A stretch of 46,092 nucleotides of DNA from UBA685 sp002299005. GTDB lineage: Bacteria > Pseudomonadota > Alphaproteobacteria > Puniceispirillales > Puniceispirillaceae. Each line of letters opens with the position of its first letter. The stretch's first letter is position 1. Below, in pieces: positions 1 through 8,800 of the stretch. The notes below the pieces were generated by a model, which searched no databases, was not told the DNA's origin, and saw nothing but the letters and a program-made list of their open reading frames with translations. Made by a program: the position numbers and the translations under genes. The stretch is from NCBI GenBank assembly GCA_963966775.1, contig CAXAAH010000007.1, forward strand, positions 1 to 46,092, read 5' to 3'.

Positions 1-1
1 C

Positions 2-913
2 TATGTGATACATGCCAGCCTGCCGTCGAGTGTTGAGGCCTTTTATCAAGAGATAGGCCGTGCGGGCCGTGATGGGGCCGCTTCTGAGACTTTGTTATTC
101 TATAGCTTGCAAGATATGATGAAACGCCAGCGGATGATTTTTGAATCAGATGGCGCTGAAGCTTATAAATTTGGCGAATATACCCGCCTTGAGGCACTGA
201 TCGGCTATTGCGAGACCACAGGCTGTCGTCGTCAAACATTGCTTGCCTATTTTGATGAGGCGTCTGCGCCTTGTGGGAATTGTGATAATTGCCTCTCGCC
301 GCCAGAGGTGCTTGATTATTCGGTCGATGCCTCGCACATCATCGAAGCGATTTATCAGACAGGCCAATTCTTTGGTGCCAGCCATATTCTGGATGTTGTC
401 AGAGGCGCGGCGACGGCTAAGGTCAAAGATAAGGAACATGATAGCCTGACAAGCTATGGCAAGGGGCATGATAGGTCCAAGAGCTTCTTTCAGACATTGC
501 TGCGCCAGCTGATTGCGCGCAATATCATCAGCGTTAATCTTGAGCGTTATGGCGCCTTACAGCTGACAGATGCCGCCGATGCTATCTTGCATGGCCAGCA
601 AAGCTTTATGGCTGGTGAGATAAATGACAAAGCAGAGACAGCGACAAAGATTAAGCGGCAAGATCCTGTTGTGATGAATGATGAGGATGCGGGGCTGGTT
701 GGGCAGTTAAAGGCCCTGCGCTTGTCATTGGCACAGGAAAAAAATGTCCCTGCCTATGTGATTTTCCCCGATAGAACCATCATAGAAATCGCCACCCATA
801 AGCCAACAAGCAGGCAAGCGTTCCTTGCCGTTAATGGTGTGGGGCCAAAGAAGGTTGAAGCCTATTTTGAAGCCTTCCATGATGTGATCGTACGCTATCT
901 ATCGCATCAGTGA
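2..913 (+). CDS. recQ: ATP-dependent DNA helicase RecQ (C-terminal part, 5' end outside window)
   Basis: RecQ is a 3'-5' DNA helicase that acts in recombination and repair of stalled forks. The frame is open to the window edge, so about 300 C-terminal residues are seen and the N-terminal helicase core is missing. Visible are helicase motif VI (QEIGRAGRDG, about residue 15 onward), a zinc-binding cysteine set (YCETTGC, then CGNCDNC at about residues 68-95), an RQC winged-helix region, and a C-terminal HRDC domain from about residue 230 to the end, including VNGVGPKKVEAYF. The first in-frame GTG at base 5 is an internal valine, not a start. The gene ends 131 bp before the next one. Identification rests on the motif VI, zinc and HRDC order, which is diagnostic for the family. 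Confidence 0.95.
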   Translation, partial: YVIHASLPSSVEAFYQEIGRAGRDGAASETLLFYSLQDMMKRQRMIFESDGAEAYKFGEYTRLEALIGYCETTGCRRQTLLAYFDEASAPCGNCDNCLSPPEVLDYSVDASHIIEAIYQTGQFFGASHILDVVRGAATAKVKDKEHDSLTSYGKGHDRSKSFFQTLLRQLIARNIISVNLERYGALQLTDAADAILHGQQSFMAGEINDKAETATKIKRQDPVVMNDEDAGLVGQLKALRLSLAQEKNVPAYVIFPDRTIIEIATHKPTSRQAFLAVNGVGPKKVEAYFEAFHDVIVRYLSHQ

Positions 914-1044
914 TCGTCTGATAGGCGCTGTTTTTCTCTTAAAAAAGACGCAGATAGTCGTAAAAAAGATGATGCTCTTATCGCTAGGGCCCTTATCTTA
1001 AACCTTGATTTTTAGCCTTATTGATCCGCAACAGAGGTGTTTCA

Positions 1045-2010
1045 ATGGATGATTTGCAATCTAACTATACGCCCTCAGGCTTTGAGTGGCTTGCGCGTGA
1101 GCCTGAATTTAATCCGTCAAAGCATCTAGCCCTGGAGGCGCCCGCGCTTGTTGAGACGCTCTATGATTTTGGCTATGGGCAAGATGATGTTGCGCAATGC
1201 CCATCTGATTTTGCGGTAAGCGCGGTGTTTCGTGTGTTAAGTGATGAGGGCGCGGCCTGTCTGCTTGATGTGTGCCGCCAGCTATCTGCCCATACCTCAT
1301 CAAATGCCCGCATTGAGCGCAATTGCAGAGGCGGTGTCTATCGCTCCCGTTTCTTGCGCGATATGTGCCTGTCACCAGATATCAAAGACTTTATGTCCCA
1401 GATTGCCGGCGTTGCTTTGATGCCTCATACAATCAGTCACCAATTGGGCCATTTGAATTACAATCCCCATCAGCTGGGCAAGAATGTTGATAAATGGCAC
1501 GTTGACACGCTGCGCTATGATTATGTGATGTTTGTCACAGACCCAAAAGCTGTGGTTGGCGGTGAGTTCCAATATTTCAAAGGCACCAAGCATGAGATGG
1601 CTGATTTCAAGCGGCTCGGCCAAGAGGTGCCATCAGACAGAATCATCTCACCAGAGATGCCGGGGCCAGGCTATGCGATTATGCAACAAGGCAATATGGT
1701 GGTCCATCAGGCAAAAGGCCTGCGCGCAAGCGGTGAGCGGATAACAATGGTCAATGGCTATGTGGCGGCAGATGCGCTGATTGAGGATTTCACCCGCTAT
1801 GACCAGCTAAAGCTTGTTGACCCGGCGGATGTCGCCACCACTGAATATGCCCGCCATCACGCCCAATTGGCCATGCGTCTGATAGACCAAGCAGGTTTTG
1901 TGGCGGATGATAAGGTTCATATAGCGAATTTGCGTGAAGCGGCGCGTCGCTTGGCAGCTGTGGCAGATGAAATTGAGCAAACAGGTGATGTGGAAATAGA
2001 CCATTATTAA
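1045..2010 (+). CDS. 2-oxoglutarate/Fe(II)-dependent dioxygenase-like protein
   Basis: This 321-residue protein carries an iron-binding facial triad of the 2OG/Fe(II) oxygenase type: H152 and D154 in WHVD, and H221 in MVVHQAKG. R232 (SGERITMVNGYV) lies 11 residues after the second histidine, where the 2-oxoglutarate-binding arginine is expected. The region between them (GGEFQYFKG, PGPGYAIMQQGN) has the look of a jelly-roll core. The ATG at 1045 is chosen over the upstream TTG at 1021 because an AGAGG Shine-Dalgarno precedes it at about 10 bases. The substrate cannot be told from sequence; amino acid, small-molecule or macromolecule hydroxylation are all possible. It stands alone between recQ and secE, and no partner gene suggests a pathway. 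The family call is an inference from motif spacing. Confidence 0.7.
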   Translation: MDDLQSNYTPSGFEWLAREPEFNPSKHLALEAPALVETLYDFGYGQDDVAQCPSDFAVSAVFRVLSDEGAACLLDVCRQLSAHTSSNARIERNCRGGVYRSRFLRDMCLSPDIKDFMSQIAGVALMPHTISHQLGHLNYNPHQLGKNVDKWHVDTLRYDYVMFVTDPKAVVGGEFQYFKGTKHEMADFKRLGQEVPSDRIISPEMPGPGYAIMQQGNMVVHQAKGLRASGERITMVNGYVAADALIEDFTRYDQLKLVDPADVATTEYARHHAQLAMRLIDQAGFVADDKVHIANLREAARRLAAVADEIEQTGDVEIDHY

Positions 2011-2012
2011 AA

Positions 2013-2064
2013 GGGGTATTAACAGGGATATCAACAGGGGTATTAAGAGGGCTGGGAACGGGGC
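2013..2064 (+). repeat. Imperfect 12-bp tandem repeat
   Basis: Just after the dioxygenase stop codon, units starting with GGG follow at a 12-base period: GGGGTATTAACA, GGGATATCAACA and GGGGTATTAAGA, then two decayed units beginning GGGC. Three good copies are visible. No function is apparent, and no terminator hairpin is seen here. Confidence 0.6.
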
Positions 2065-2129
2065 GAAAAAAAACACAAATTTGCCCTGCCCAAATGTCGA
2101 ATAATGCTTGCCATTACAAAGGGTTTCAT

Positions 2130-2158
2130 GCTAACCATCGCCCACTAATTCATATAAT
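2130..2158 (+). promoter_or_regulatory. Candidate promoter for secE-nusG-rplKA
   Basis: A perfect -10 hexamer, TATAAT, lies at 2153-2158, about 140 bases upstream of secE, in the only long gap before the secE cluster. The matching -35 position (around 2129-2136, TGCTAACC) is weak, so only the -10 supports the call. The leader that follows contains two small hairpins, AATCC/GGATT at 2223-2236 and CCGC/GCGG at 2255-2266. Confidence 0.45.
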
Positions 2159-2297
2159 TTCCCGGTCATGAGCAAGAAAAATGCGTCTCATGTCAGGGAA
2201 TTTATGCATTTGTATCAGGCAAAATCCCTTGGGATTGCGCCAATTTTAGTCCTGCCGCTGTCGCGGTGTAACATATTGAAGAGTTGGTTTAAGAATC

Positions 2298-2495
2298 ATG
2301 GCCAAAGCAACGCCAGCACAGTTTGTAAGACAGGTAAGACAAGAAATTTCTCGTATTTCTTGGGCAGGCCGTCGTGAGACAGGCTTGGCGACTATCACTG
2401 TTTTTGTCATGGCCTCAATCGCAGCAATTTTCTTTTTGCTGGTCGATATGGTGTTCTCAAACGCCATTCAATATGTGCTTGGGATGTTTGGTTAA
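2298..2495 (+). CDS. secE: Preprotein translocase subunit SecE
   Basis: SecE is the small membrane subunit that clamps SecY in the SecYEG channel of the inner membrane. The 65-residue protein has the usual amphipathic N-terminal region (QFVRQVRQEISRISW) followed by a single membrane segment at about residues 31-58. This is the short, one-helix form typical of alphaproteobacteria; the E. coli protein has three helices and 127 residues. Its place directly before nusG is conserved in most bacteria and confirms the call. Unlike many proteobacteria, no tRNA-Trp gene is seen just upstream. Confidence 0.95.
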   Translation: MAKATPAQFVRQVRQEISRISWAGRRETGLATITVFVMASIAAIFFLLVDMVFSNAIQYVLGMFG

Positions 2496-2568
2496 TCACA
2501 ACTAGGCGACGGTCCTTTGCATCATGCAAGGGTAGGCGCTGGTTGGATATTGTGGAGTGAAGTCAGTT

Positions 2569-3099
2569 ATGGCGAAGCGCTGGTATGTGGTACATGTCTT
2601 TTCAGGTTCTGAAAAGAAAATGGCTCAGGCGATTATGGAGCAGGCAGAAAGCAACGGCCTTGCAGACATGATCGAAGAAGTCATGGTGCCTGTTGAAGAC
2701 GTGGTCGAAATGCGTCGCGGCGTCCGCGTTGAAGCTGAGCGTAAGTTCTTCCCCGGTTATATCCTAGTGAAAATGGAATTGACTGATACAAGCTGGTCTT
2801 TGGTACAAAGCCAGCCACGTGTTACGCGCTTCCTTGGCGGCAAAGGCAAGCCTGTGCCGATTACAGAAGCAGAAGCAAATCGTCTGATTCGTCAGATGTC
2901 AGAAGGTGTTGAGCGTCCGAAGTCAACTATCAGCTTTGATATTGGCGAGGAAGTTCGTGTCACAGACGGTCCTTTCGAATCATTCAATGGTCTTGTTGAA
3001 GAGTCCGATGATGAAAAGGGTCGCTTAAAAGTGGCTGTCTCTATTTTTGGCAGGTCAACACCTGTTGAACTTGAATACACGCAAGTGGAAAAACTGTAG
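2569..3099 (+). CDS. nusG: Transcription termination/antitermination protein NusG
   Basis: NusG binds RNA polymerase at the beta' clamp, increases processivity, and links polymerase to Rho or to the ribosome. The 176-residue protein begins MAKRWYVVHVFSG, the standard NGN-domain opening, and has FFPGYILV near residues 60-67. A C-terminal KOW domain contains VTDGPFESFNG and KVAVSIFGR. The ATG at 2569 is preferred to the in-frame GTG at 2557 because the family starts here and a GGAG lies 11 bases upstream. The gene sits between secE and rplK as expected and was probably transcribed from the promoter before secE. Confidence 0.97.
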   Translation: MAKRWYVVHVFSGSEKKMAQAIMEQAESNGLADMIEEVMVPVEDVVEMRRGVRVEAERKFFPGYILVKMELTDTSWSLVQSQPRVTRFLGGKGKPVPITEAEANRLIRQMSEGVERPKSTISFDIGEEVRVTDGPFESFNGLVEESDDEKGRLKVAVSIFGRSTPVELEYTQVEKL

Positions 3100-3178
3100 C
3101 TAGGTCAAACTAGGTGCGGTTGTAATTTTTGAAAAGTAAGGCGTCACTTAAACGAGAGGGGCGCGAAGGAAGGCAAAG

Positions 3179-3610
3179 ATGGCAAAGAAAATCGAAGGAT
3201 ATCTGAAGCTGAATATTCCAGCAGGCGCAGCAAACCCGTCACCACCAGTTGGTCCGGCATTGGGTCAGCGCGGCGTGAACATCATGGAATTCTGTAAAGC
3301 GTTTAACGCGGCAACAGACAGCCTTGAAAAGAATATGCCTGTGCCTGTGGTTATCACTGTTTTTCAGGATAAATCATTTACATTCACAACCAAAACAGCC
3401 CCTGTCAGCTATTTCTTGAAAAAAGCAGCAGGTTTGGCAAAAGGTGGTCAAACACCAGGTCGTGACATTGCTGGTAAGGTAACAGAAGCGCAGGTGCGTG
3501 AAATTGCTGAAGCGAAAATGCAAGATTTGAACGCTGTTGATATGGACGGCGCGATGAACATGGTCCGCGGCTCAGCCCGCGCCATGGGTCTTCAAGTTGT
3601 GGAGGGCTAA
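3179..3610 (+). CDS. rplK: 50S ribosomal protein L11
   Basis: L11 is part of the GTPase-associated centre of the 50S subunit, where it binds 23S rRNA with L10/L12 and is needed for RelA activation. The 143 residues match the family's usual length. The proline-rich N-terminal motif (PAGAANPSPPVGPALGQRGVNIMEF, residues about 15-38) and the rRNA-binding C-terminal domain (KKAAGLAKGG through MVRGSARAMGL) are both intact. A purine-rich GAAGGAAGG lies just upstream of the ATG. The stop codon is one base before the rplA start, so the two genes are tightly coupled. Confidence 0.98.
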   Translation: MAKKIEGYLKLNIPAGAANPSPPVGPALGQRGVNIMEFCKAFNAATDSLEKNMPVPVVITVFQDKSFTFTTKTAPVSYFLKKAAGLAKGGQTPGRDIAGKVTEAQVREIAEAKMQDLNAVDMDGAMNMVRGSARAMGLQVVEG

Positions 3611-3611
3611 A

Positions 3612-4304
3612 ATGGCCAAGCTAGGTAAAAGAAAAACAGCCGTAAACGAAGCAGTTGATCGCACAATTAACTATTCAGTGGCAGATGCTGCGGCGCTTGT
3701 AAAAGCAAATGCAAAAGCAAAGTTTGATGAGACAATTGAGATCTCTATCAATCTTGGTGTTGACCCGCGTCACGCTGACCAGATGGTTCGTGGCTCAGTG
3801 CCAATGCCAAATGGCACAGGCAAAGATGTCCGCGTCGCTGTATTTGCACGTGATGCAAAAGCAGAAGAAGCAAAAGCTGCAGGCGCAGAATTTGTTGGTG
3901 CAGAAGATTTGGCAGAAGCCATTCAAGAAGGCGAGCAGGGCTTTGACCGTGTGATTGCCTCTCCTGATATGATGGGTGTCGTTGGCCGTCTTGGTAAGGT
4001 TTTGGGTCCACGTGGCCTTATGCCAAACCCAAAGCTTGGCACAGTCACACCTGATGTTGCGGCCGCTGTGGCAGCTGCAAAGGCTGGTGAAGTTCAGTTC
4101 CGTGTTGAAAAGGCAGGCGTTGTGCATGCTGGTATCGGCAAGGCAAGCTTCGATGCTGAAAAGATTGCCCAAAACGCTGATGCGTTCTTGGAAGCGATTC
4201 GTAAAGCAAAGCCATCAGGCGCAAAAGGCGCGTATATCAAGAAGATCACATTGAGCTCTACAATGGGCGCAGGTGTGTTTGTTGAAGATACGCCAGCCGC
4301 ATAA
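3612..4304 (+). CDS. rplA: 50S ribosomal protein L1
   Basis: L1 forms the L1 stalk of the 50S subunit at the E site and in many bacteria represses its own operon. The protein has 230 residues (234 in E. coli), begins MAKLGKRK, and contains GLMPNPKLGTVTPDV, which is nearly invariant in the family. The ATG at 3612 is chosen over the GTG at 3597 because a GGAGGG spans the end of rplK at the right distance and the family begins here. The next gene, rplJ, follows after 318 bases of structured leader, so rplKA and rplJL are separable units. Confidence 0.98.
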   Translation: MAKLGKRKTAVNEAVDRTINYSVADAAALVKANAKAKFDETIEISINLGVDPRHADQMVRGSVPMPNGTGKDVRVAVFARDAKAEEAKAAGAEFVGAEDLAEAIQEGEQGFDRVIASPDMMGVVGRLGKVLGPRGLMPNPKLGTVTPDVAAAVAAAKAGEVQFRVEKAGVVHAGIGKASFDAEKIAQNADAFLEAIRKAKPSGAKGAYIKKITLSSTMGAGVFVEDTPAA

Positions 4305-4310
4305 ATAATT

Positions 4311-4338
4311 ACGGGGCCCCATTATGTGAGGGTCCCGT
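4311..4338 (+). terminator. GC-rich hairpin after rplA (possible weak terminator)
   Basis: ACGGGGCCC (4311-4319) pairs with GGGTCCCGT (4330-4338), giving a nine-pair stem with one G-U pair and a 10-base loop. It is followed by CGAATTT, not a run of T, so it may be a partial terminator or an RNA-processing or stability hairpin. A second hairpin, TCAGCAT/ATGCTGA, follows at 4347-4373, and a third (GCGTT/AACGC) at 4384-4396. Confidence 0.45.
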
Positions 4339-4403
4339 CGAATTTGTCAGCATTTATAACTTATAGATGCTGATAATATGAGGGCGTTATTAACGCACTC
4401 AAC

Positions 4404-4484
4404 CTGTCCAAGACTGTAGGAAGTGACCTGATTAATCGAATGGTTTTTCAGGTGATTTAATCCCTACATAGACAAGGGGAAGAA
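4404..4484 (+). promoter_or_regulatory. L10 leader (rplJL autoregulatory mRNA element)
   Basis: The stretch contains CCAAGACTGTAGG and, about 50 bases later, ATTTAATCCCTACATAGAC. CTGTAGG and CCCTACATAG can pair, and this layout is the signature of the ribosomal protein L10 leader upstream of rplJ in many bacteria, where the L10-(L12) complex binds and represses translation of rplJL. An internal stem CCTGATTAATCG/GGTGATTTAATC region carries the conserved kink-turn-like part. The identification is from memory of the family's conserved bases and its position before rplJ, not from a covariance search. Confidence 0.7.
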
Positions 4485-4528
4485 GCATTTAATTGCTTTA
4501 ACTTTTTGTGGGCAGGCCATGGGCAGGT

Positions 4529-4604
4529 CACCCATTTAATGATGAGTGACTATGCTTTGGTGAAACCAGAGGGACGCAAAGCCGAATGGCGATGAGTTCC
4601 TCAT
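4529..4604 (+). other. Additional structured RNA segment before rplJ
   Basis: Downstream of the L10 leader are three nested or serial stems: GTCAC/GTGAC (about 4527-4550), GCTTTG (4554-4559) with CAAAGC (4577-4582), and ATGAG (4592-4596) with CTCAT (4600-4604), which has a three-base loop. The last ends just before the GGAG Shine-Dalgarno of rplJ, so it could affect initiation. The stems are seen by eye only. The function is unknown and may simply be an extension of the L10 control element. Confidence 0.4.
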
Positions 4605-4622
4605 AGCAAGTGGAGACGATCA

Positions 4623-5138
4623 GTGAATCGCGAAGAAAAAGTCGACCTGGTCAATACACTGCAATCAACTTTTGGCGCAGCATCATCTGTTGTTGTTGCC
4701 CATCAAGTTGGTCTGACGGTAGCTGAGAGCAGCGAGTTAAGGCAGAAAATGCGTGACGCAGGGGCCAGTTTTAAGGTCACTAAGAACCGCATTGCCAAAA
4801 TCGCCGTTCAAGGTACTAAAGACGAAGCTTTGACAGATTTGTTCACAGGTCCAACAGCTGTAGGTACTTCAGCTGACCCTGTAGCAGCTTCTAAAGCGCT
4901 CGTCGAATTCGCCAAAAGCAACGACAAGGTAACAATTATCGGTGGCACACTAGATGGTGCGCTTCTTGATAAGGCAGGCATTGAGGCACTCGCCACATTG
5001 CCATCGCTTGATGAGCTTCGTGGTAAGCTTGTTGGCCTTGTTAACGCACCCGCGGCCAAGCTGGCACGTATTGCAAAGGCTCCTGCAGGAGACTTGGCGC
5101 GTGTCATCAAAGCACGGGCAGACCAGTTGCAGTCGTAA
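4623..5138 (+). CDS. rplJ: 50S ribosomal protein L10
   Basis: L10 anchors the L7/L12 dimers to the 50S stalk and acts as the operon repressor when in excess. The 171-residue product begins NREEKVDLVNTLQ, has the family's VAHQVGLTVAESSELRQKMRDAG region, and ends in the L12-binding helix. The start is a GTG with GGAG at 4612-4615. No in-frame ATG lies near the conserved N-terminus, so GTG is the best choice. A weak start codon suits a gene controlled at translation. It is followed 39 bases later by rplL. Confidence 0.97.
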   Translation: MNREEKVDLVNTLQSTFGAASSVVVAHQVGLTVAESSELRQKMRDAGASFKVTKNRIAKIAVQGTKDEALTDLFTGPTAVGTSADPVAASKALVEFAKSNDKVTIIGGTLDGALLDKAGIEALATLPSLDELRGKLVGLVNAPAAKLARIAKAPAGDLARVIKARADQLQS

Positions 5139-5177
5139 CTATCAGAAGAAAAAAGTTAAAGCCTATAGGAGATTATC

Positions 5178-5555
5178 ATGGCTGATTTAGAAAAAATTGC
5201 TGAAGAACTATCAGCTCTTACCGTTCTTGAAGCTGCTGAACTAGCAACTTTGTTGGAAGACAAGTGGGGCGTTTCTGCCGCTGCTCCAGTCGCAGTTGCT
5301 GCTGTTGCTGGTGGTGGTGATGCAGGCGGTGCCGCAGAAGCTAAGACTGAATTTGACGTTATCCTAGCATCAGCTGGCGCGTCAAAGATCAACGTCATCA
5401 AAGAAGTCCGCGCTATTACAGGTCTAGGCCTGAAAGAAGCTAAGGATCTTGTTGAAGGTGCACCTAAAGCTGTTAAAGAAGGTGTGTCACAGGACGAAGC
5501 AAACGACATCAAAGCGAAGCTTGAAGAAGCTGGCGCAACAGTCGAAGTTAAGTAA
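5178..5555 (+). CDS. rplL: 50S ribosomal protein L7/L12
   Basis: L7/L12 forms the flexible stalk that recruits and stimulates translational GTPases. The 125-residue acidic protein has the N-terminal dimerisation domain, an alanine/glycine-rich hinge (AAPVAVAAVAGGGDAGGA, about residues 35-53), and the C-terminal globular domain with KINVIKEVRAITGLGLKEAK. A very good Shine-Dalgarno, AGGAG, lies 8 bases before the ATG, in keeping with the four or more copies of L12 needed per ribosome. Confidence 0.98.
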   Translation: MADLEKIAEELSALTVLEAAELATLLEDKWGVSAAAPVAVAAVAGGGDAGGAAEAKTEFDVILASAGASKINVIKEVRAITGLGLKEAKDLVEGAPKAVKEGVSQDEANDIKAKLEEAGATVEVK

Positions 5556-5593
5556 CTTTGACGTCCAACATCGTTTGGATTACGTAAATTTTC

Positions 5594-5635
5594 TTACACC
5601 AGGTGGTTTTTATCGCCTGGTGTAAGGTCGTTTTT
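5594..5635 (+). terminator. Hairpin between rplL and rpoB (probable attenuator/partial terminator)
   Basis: TTACACCAGG (5594-5603) pairs perfectly with CCTGGTGTAA (5616-5625), and TTTTT follows after five bases at 5631-5635. In E. coli a leaky terminator at this same place reduces rpoBC transcription relative to rplJL. The displaced T run fits partial termination. The role here is inferred from position. Confidence 0.6.
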
Positions 5636-5713
5636 GGGAATAATCTTTTTGCCCTGTTGCAAATCAGGTCACAAAGCGTCCCGAAAACACCCTGATCTTA
5701 TTAAAAAGATTCG

Positions 5714-5760
5714 GGCTCATATCTCTGGCTTGCGCGAGATAAGCCACAGTTTTTTGAGCC
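5714..5760 (+). other. Stem-loop in the rpoB leader
   Basis: GGCTCA (5714-5719) can pair with TGAGCC (5755-5760), enclosing ATCTC (5721-5725) with GAGAT (5736-5740). An alternative pairing, GGCTT (5727-5731) with AAGCC (5741-5745), would compete. It lies about 40 bases before the rpoB start. No known motif was recognised. Confidence 0.35.
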
Positions 5761-5801
5761 TTACATAGACTGTATTTTTTACGCAGAGGAAGACGAATAC
5801 C

Positions 5802-8800
5802 ATGGCAACTACCGTTAGCACTCTTGATAGCCGTAAACGTGTCCGCCGCAGCTTTGGTCAATTGACCGAAGTGGCACCGATGCCAAACCTCATTGAGGTT
5901 CAGCGCGCAAGTTATGATAATTTTCTGCAAGTAGGCGCCTCAGCCGAACAGCGCGAAAATAGTGGTCTTCAAGACGCTTTCACTTCTGTTTTCCCAATTA
6001 GCGATTTCGCGGGCCGTGCAGAGCTGGAATTTGTATCATATGAGCTAGAACAGCCAAAATATGATGTCGAAGAATGTCAGCAGCGTGGCATCACATTTGC
6101 CTCACCTTTGAAGGTGACATTGCGCTTGATTGTTTGGGAAATTGACGAAGATACGGGCGCACGCTCCATTCGCGATATCAAAGAACAAGATGTCTATATG
6201 GGCGATATGCCTTTGATGACTGCCAATGGTACGTTCATCGTGAACGGCACAGAGCGTGTTATCGTCTCTCAGATGCACAGATCGCCGGGCGTGTTCTTTG
6301 ACCATGATAAGGGCAAGACACATGCCTCTGGTAAATTCCTATTTGCCGCGCGTATCATTCCTTACCGTGGTTCATGGTTGGATTTTGAATATGATGCCAA
6401 AGATATTTTGAATGTTCGTATTGACCGCAAGCGTAAATTGCCGGCGACAACATTCTTGATGGCGCTACCAGATGCTGAGTCTGAACAGCAATTCATCGAT
6501 AATCCAGATGGCATGGACCCATCAGACATTAGCGGCATGTCACGTGAAGAAATTCTGGCCGCTTTCTATGGCTCAGCCATGTTCAAGAAAGTCAAAGACG
6601 GCTGGAAGACAAGCTTTAACGCTGATGCTTTGCGCGGCACAAAGCTTATCAAAGATTTGGTTGATGCGGCCTCAGGTGAAGCTGTTGCAACGGCTGGCAC
6701 AAAGATGACACCACGTGCGCTGAAAAAGCTGGAAGAAACAGGCTTATCAGAGATTTTGGTTGATGAATCAGACGTGCTTGGCCGCTTCTTTGCGGGCGAT
6801 ATCGTCAATATGACCACAGGCGAAGTTGTCTGTGAGGCAGGTGACGAGATTACAGAAGCTAATCTTGAGCGCTTGGCCGAGATGAAGGTCAAGGATATTG
6901 AGGTTCTCTCGATTGACAATATCAATGTTGGCCCACATCTGCGCAACACTTTGGCGGCGGACAGAAACACCTGCCGTGAAGAAGCGTTGGTTGATATTTA
7001 CCGCGTCATGCGCCCGGGTGAGCCGCCAACATTGGAAGGCGCACATGATTTATTCAACAGCCTATTCTTTGACCTAGAGCGTTATGATCTGTCATCAGTT
7101 GGCCGTGTGAAGATGAATTCACGCCTTGGTCTTGAGACAGATGATAATCTGCGTATTTTGCGCAAAGCTGATATTTTGTCAGTCATGAAAGTGCTTGTCG
7201 ATCTGAAGGATGGCAAGGGCGAGATTGATGATATTGACCATTTGGGCAACCGCCGTGTGCGCTCTGTTGGTGAATTGATGGAAAACCAGTATCGCGTTGG
7301 CTTGCTTCGTATGGAGCGCGCGATTCGTGAACGTATGGGCTCTGTTGAAATCGAAGTCGTTATGCCGGCTGATTTGATTAACGCAAAGCCAGCCGCTGCC
7401 GCTGTTCGTGAATTCTTTGGCTCATCACAGCTATCGCAATTTATGGATCAGACAAACCCGCTATCAGAGATTACGCATAAACGCCGTGTCTCAGCGCTTG
7501 GGCCGGGCGGTTTGACTCGTGAGCGTGCGGGCTTTGAGGTTCGTGACGTTCACCCAACACATTATGGTCGTATCTGTCCGATTGAGACACCAGAAGGCCC
7601 GAATATTGGTCTGATTAACTCGCTTGCAACCTATGCCCAGATTAACCGTTACGGTTTCATTGAAACACCGTATCGCAAGGTCGTAGATGGTGTGGTGACA
7701 AATGAATATCGCTATATCTCAGCAATGGAAGAAGGCCGCTATACAATTGCACAGGCCAATGCCCAGCTAGATGATAAGGGCACATTCGTTGGTGAGCTTA
7801 TCCCTATCCGCCGCGCAGGTGAGATTGGTTTGGCGCGTCCAACTGATATTGAATATATGGATGTGTCACCAAAACAGCTCGTATCTGTTGCCGCAGCGCT
7901 TATCCCGTTCCTAGAGAATGATGATGCGAACCGTGCGCTTATGGGCTCAAACATGCAACGCCAAGCTGTGCCGCTATTGCGCTCTGAAGCGCCGATTGTT
8001 GGTACAGGTATGGAAGCGCGTGTTGCCAGAGATTCAGGTGTGGCAATCATCGCACGTCGTGCAGGTGTCATTGATCAGGTCGATGCGACACGTATCGTGA
8101 TTCGTGCAGACGAGCAGACTGAAACAGATGTATCACCTGTTGATATCTACTCATTGCTTAAATTCCAGCGTTCAAACCAGAACACAACTGTGAACCAGCG
8201 TCCATTGGTGAAGGTGGGCGATACAGTGTCTGCAGGCGATATCATTGCTGATGGTCCATCAACAGAAGATGGTGAATTGGCGCTTGGTCGTAACGTGCTT
8301 GTGGCCTTTATGCCTTGGAATGGTTACAACTTTGAGGATTCAATCCTTATCTCTGAGCGTATTGTGCGTGATGACGTCTTCACATCTATCCATATTGAAG
8401 AATATGAAGTGATGGCGCGTGACACAAAGCTTGGCCAAGAAGAAATCACACGCGATATTCCAAATGTTGGTGAAGAAGCGCTTCGCAACTTGGATGAAGC
8501 TGGTATCGTTTATGTCGGCGCTGAGGTGAATTCTGGTGATATTCTGGTCGGTAAGGTGACGCCAAAAGGTGAATCACCAATGACGCCTGAAGAAAAGCTT
8601 CTTCGTGCTATTTTTGGTGAGAAGGCGTCTGATGTACGTGATACATCATTGCGCGTACCACCGGGTGGTGCTGGTACCATTGTTGAAGTGCGTGTCTTCT
8701 CTCGCCGTGGTCTTGAAAAAGATGAGCGTGCAAGAGCGATTGAACGTTATGAGATTGAACGTCTTGCGAAAGACCGTGATGATGAAGCCCGCATTCTTGA

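Noticed and set aside
2011..2297. tRNA-Trp gene before secE
   Set aside because: Often found there in other proteobacteria, but no cloverleaf, T-arm GTTCGA or CCA anticodon stem is visible.
2168..2377. 69-residue open frame upstream of and overlapping secE
   Set aside because: It overlaps secE in another frame, has no family features, and secE is certain.
4551..4583. c-di-GMP (GEMM) riboswitch before rplJ
   Set aside because: Only GGGACGCAAAGCC matches. The upstream CACGCACAGGGCAAACC part and the tetraloop hairpin are not in the right arrangement, so I do not call it.
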